DNA of 6,280 nucleotides from Actinomycetota bacterium (GTDB taxonomy: Bacteria > Actinomycetota > Actinomycetes > Propionibacteriales > Nocardioidaceae), in assembly GCA_009702305.1 (NCBI GenBank), contig WLIH01000170.1, positions 1 to 6,280 of the forward strand, written 5' to 3'. The position numbers were made by a program, and so were the translations under genes. Numbering within the stretch: the stretch's first letter is position 1; each line of letters begins with the position of its first letter. Under the pieces are notes generated by a model. That model was not told where the DNA came from, searched no databases, and was given only the letters and a program-made list of their open reading frames with translations. Shown piece by piece: positions 5,674 through 6,280 of the stretch.

Positions 5674-6280
5674 CTAGCTGCGCACCGTCCGGGTCGGACC
5701 CTGCCGGCCGTCGGCCGCGTAGGTCGTGATCCGCGCGACGACCCGCTTGTCCCACCGCCATCCGTCGAGCACCAGGCGCTTGGTCGACGGGTCGAGGGCG
5801 CGGGTCGTCGTCGACCCCGCGTCTCCGGTGACGGCGACGACGATCCGGTCGACGCCGGGCGGCGCCTTGAAGGTGATCGTCACCCGGGAGCCCTTCTTCA
5901 CCAGCCGAGCCGAGCGGATCGCGCCGGGCGCGGGTGGCGCGGGGGCGACATAGTCCCCGGCAGCGACGACCGACCGGTCGAGGCCCGTGTGCTGGACGAC
6001 CAGCTCGAGGGTGCGCGGGCCTCCGGGGCCGGCCACCGGCCGGAAGCGCACCACGTGGCGACCGGGCGTCGTGCTCAGCCCCTCGACGACCTGCGTCCCG
6101 GAGCTGCCCGACTCGCGCAGCACCAGGCCCTGGTCGGCATCGAACCCCGCGACCCGGTAGGCCAGCGAGACCTTGCCCTTGCTCAGTCGCGGCTTGCCGA
6201 GCACCTCCACGGTCCCAGGGGTGTAGCCGCGCGACACCGCCACGTCGGGCATCGTCGCGCCCGGCTCGGGCTCGACGACC
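5674..6280 (-). CDS. C-terminal part of a protein with beta-sandwich (FN3-like) domains, 5' end outside the window
   Basis: The minus-strand frame is open to the window edge, and 201 residues are visible before the TAG at 5674-5676. The in-frame ATG at 6252 is unlikely to be the true start, because VVEPEPGAT upstream reads as a normal acidic/proline linker. The visible part holds two strand-rich modules: about residues 20-108, and about 118-201 after the linker APAPPAPG. The second, with KGSRVTITFKAPPGVDRIVV and then ARITTYAADGRQGPT, has the alternating pattern and closing Tyr-x-Ala-x-Asp-Gly turn of fibronectin type III-like domains. No cysteine, membrane helix, sorting signal or catalytic motif is visible. 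Such modules are common at the ends of secreted or cell-surface actinobacterial proteins, so export is inferred, but no signal peptide can be seen. It lies upstream of metG on the same strand; whether the two are cotranscribed is unclear. Function unknown. Confidence 0.75.
   Translation of the reverse strand, partial: VVEPEPGATMPDVAVSRGYTPGTVEVLGKPRLSKGKVSLAYRVAGFDADQGLVLRESGSSGTQVVEGLSTTPGRHVVRFRPVAGPGGPRTLELVVQHTGLDRSVVAAGDYVAPAPPAPGAIRSARLVKKGSRVTITFKAPPGVDRIVVAVTGDAGSTTTRALDPSTKRLVLDGWRWDKRVVARITTYAADGRQGPTRTVRS

Noticed and set aside
3780..5729. A 649-codon open frame on the plus strand opposite metG
   Set aside because: It is the antisense shadow of a confidently identified metG in GC-rich DNA. 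Its protein is low-complexity Val/Gly/Arg/Asp without a recognisable domain.

Overview
The window is very GC-rich DNA, with dense G/C-ending codons and long meaningless antisense open frames. It encodes a SigE-family (ECF-type) sigma factor, an actinobacterial-type methionyl-tRNA synthetase of about 598 residues, and a cluster of short palindromic repeats beginning CGTTGGTCGAG. Together these suggest a high-GC actinobacterium, most likely Nocardioides or a relative (Propionibacteriales). The genus is an inference from general style and not a proven assignment.

Layout: (1) Bases 1-1485 (+) encode a membrane-anchored protein with a duplicated, cysteine-bearing extracellular region. Its first visible residues look like the end of a sigma-factor region 4, so the gene probably begins before the window. 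(2) Bases 1486-1600 are an intergenic gap holding a plausible ECF-type promoter and a ribosome binding site. (3) Bases 1601-2107 (+) encode a compact SigE-family sigma factor. (4) Bases 2100-3458 (+) overlap it by 8 nt and encode a second membrane-anchored protein with the same duplicated six-cysteine ectodomain plan as the first. (5) Bases 3459-3827 are a convergent intergenic region with a perfect 19-bp hairpin and at least five REP-like repeat units in both orientations, two of which form a 96-nt nested palindrome. (6) Bases 3828-5624 (-) encode methionyl-tRNA synthetase (metG). (7) Bases 5674-6280 (-) encode the C-terminal part of a protein with beta-sandwich (fibronectin III-like) domains, cut by the window edge.

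How the parts may work together: genes 1 to 3 look like an envelope-sensing transcription module in two versions. In one, the sigma factor and the single-pass sensor are separate, translationally coupled genes (1601-3458). In the other, the sensor may be fused behind a sigma-like domain (1-1485, 5' end not visible). No classical zinc-binding anti-sigma motif is present in either sensor, so the mode of signal transfer is open. metG is unrelated housekeeping. The repeat cluster separates the two convergent transcription units and may help end transcription from both sides.
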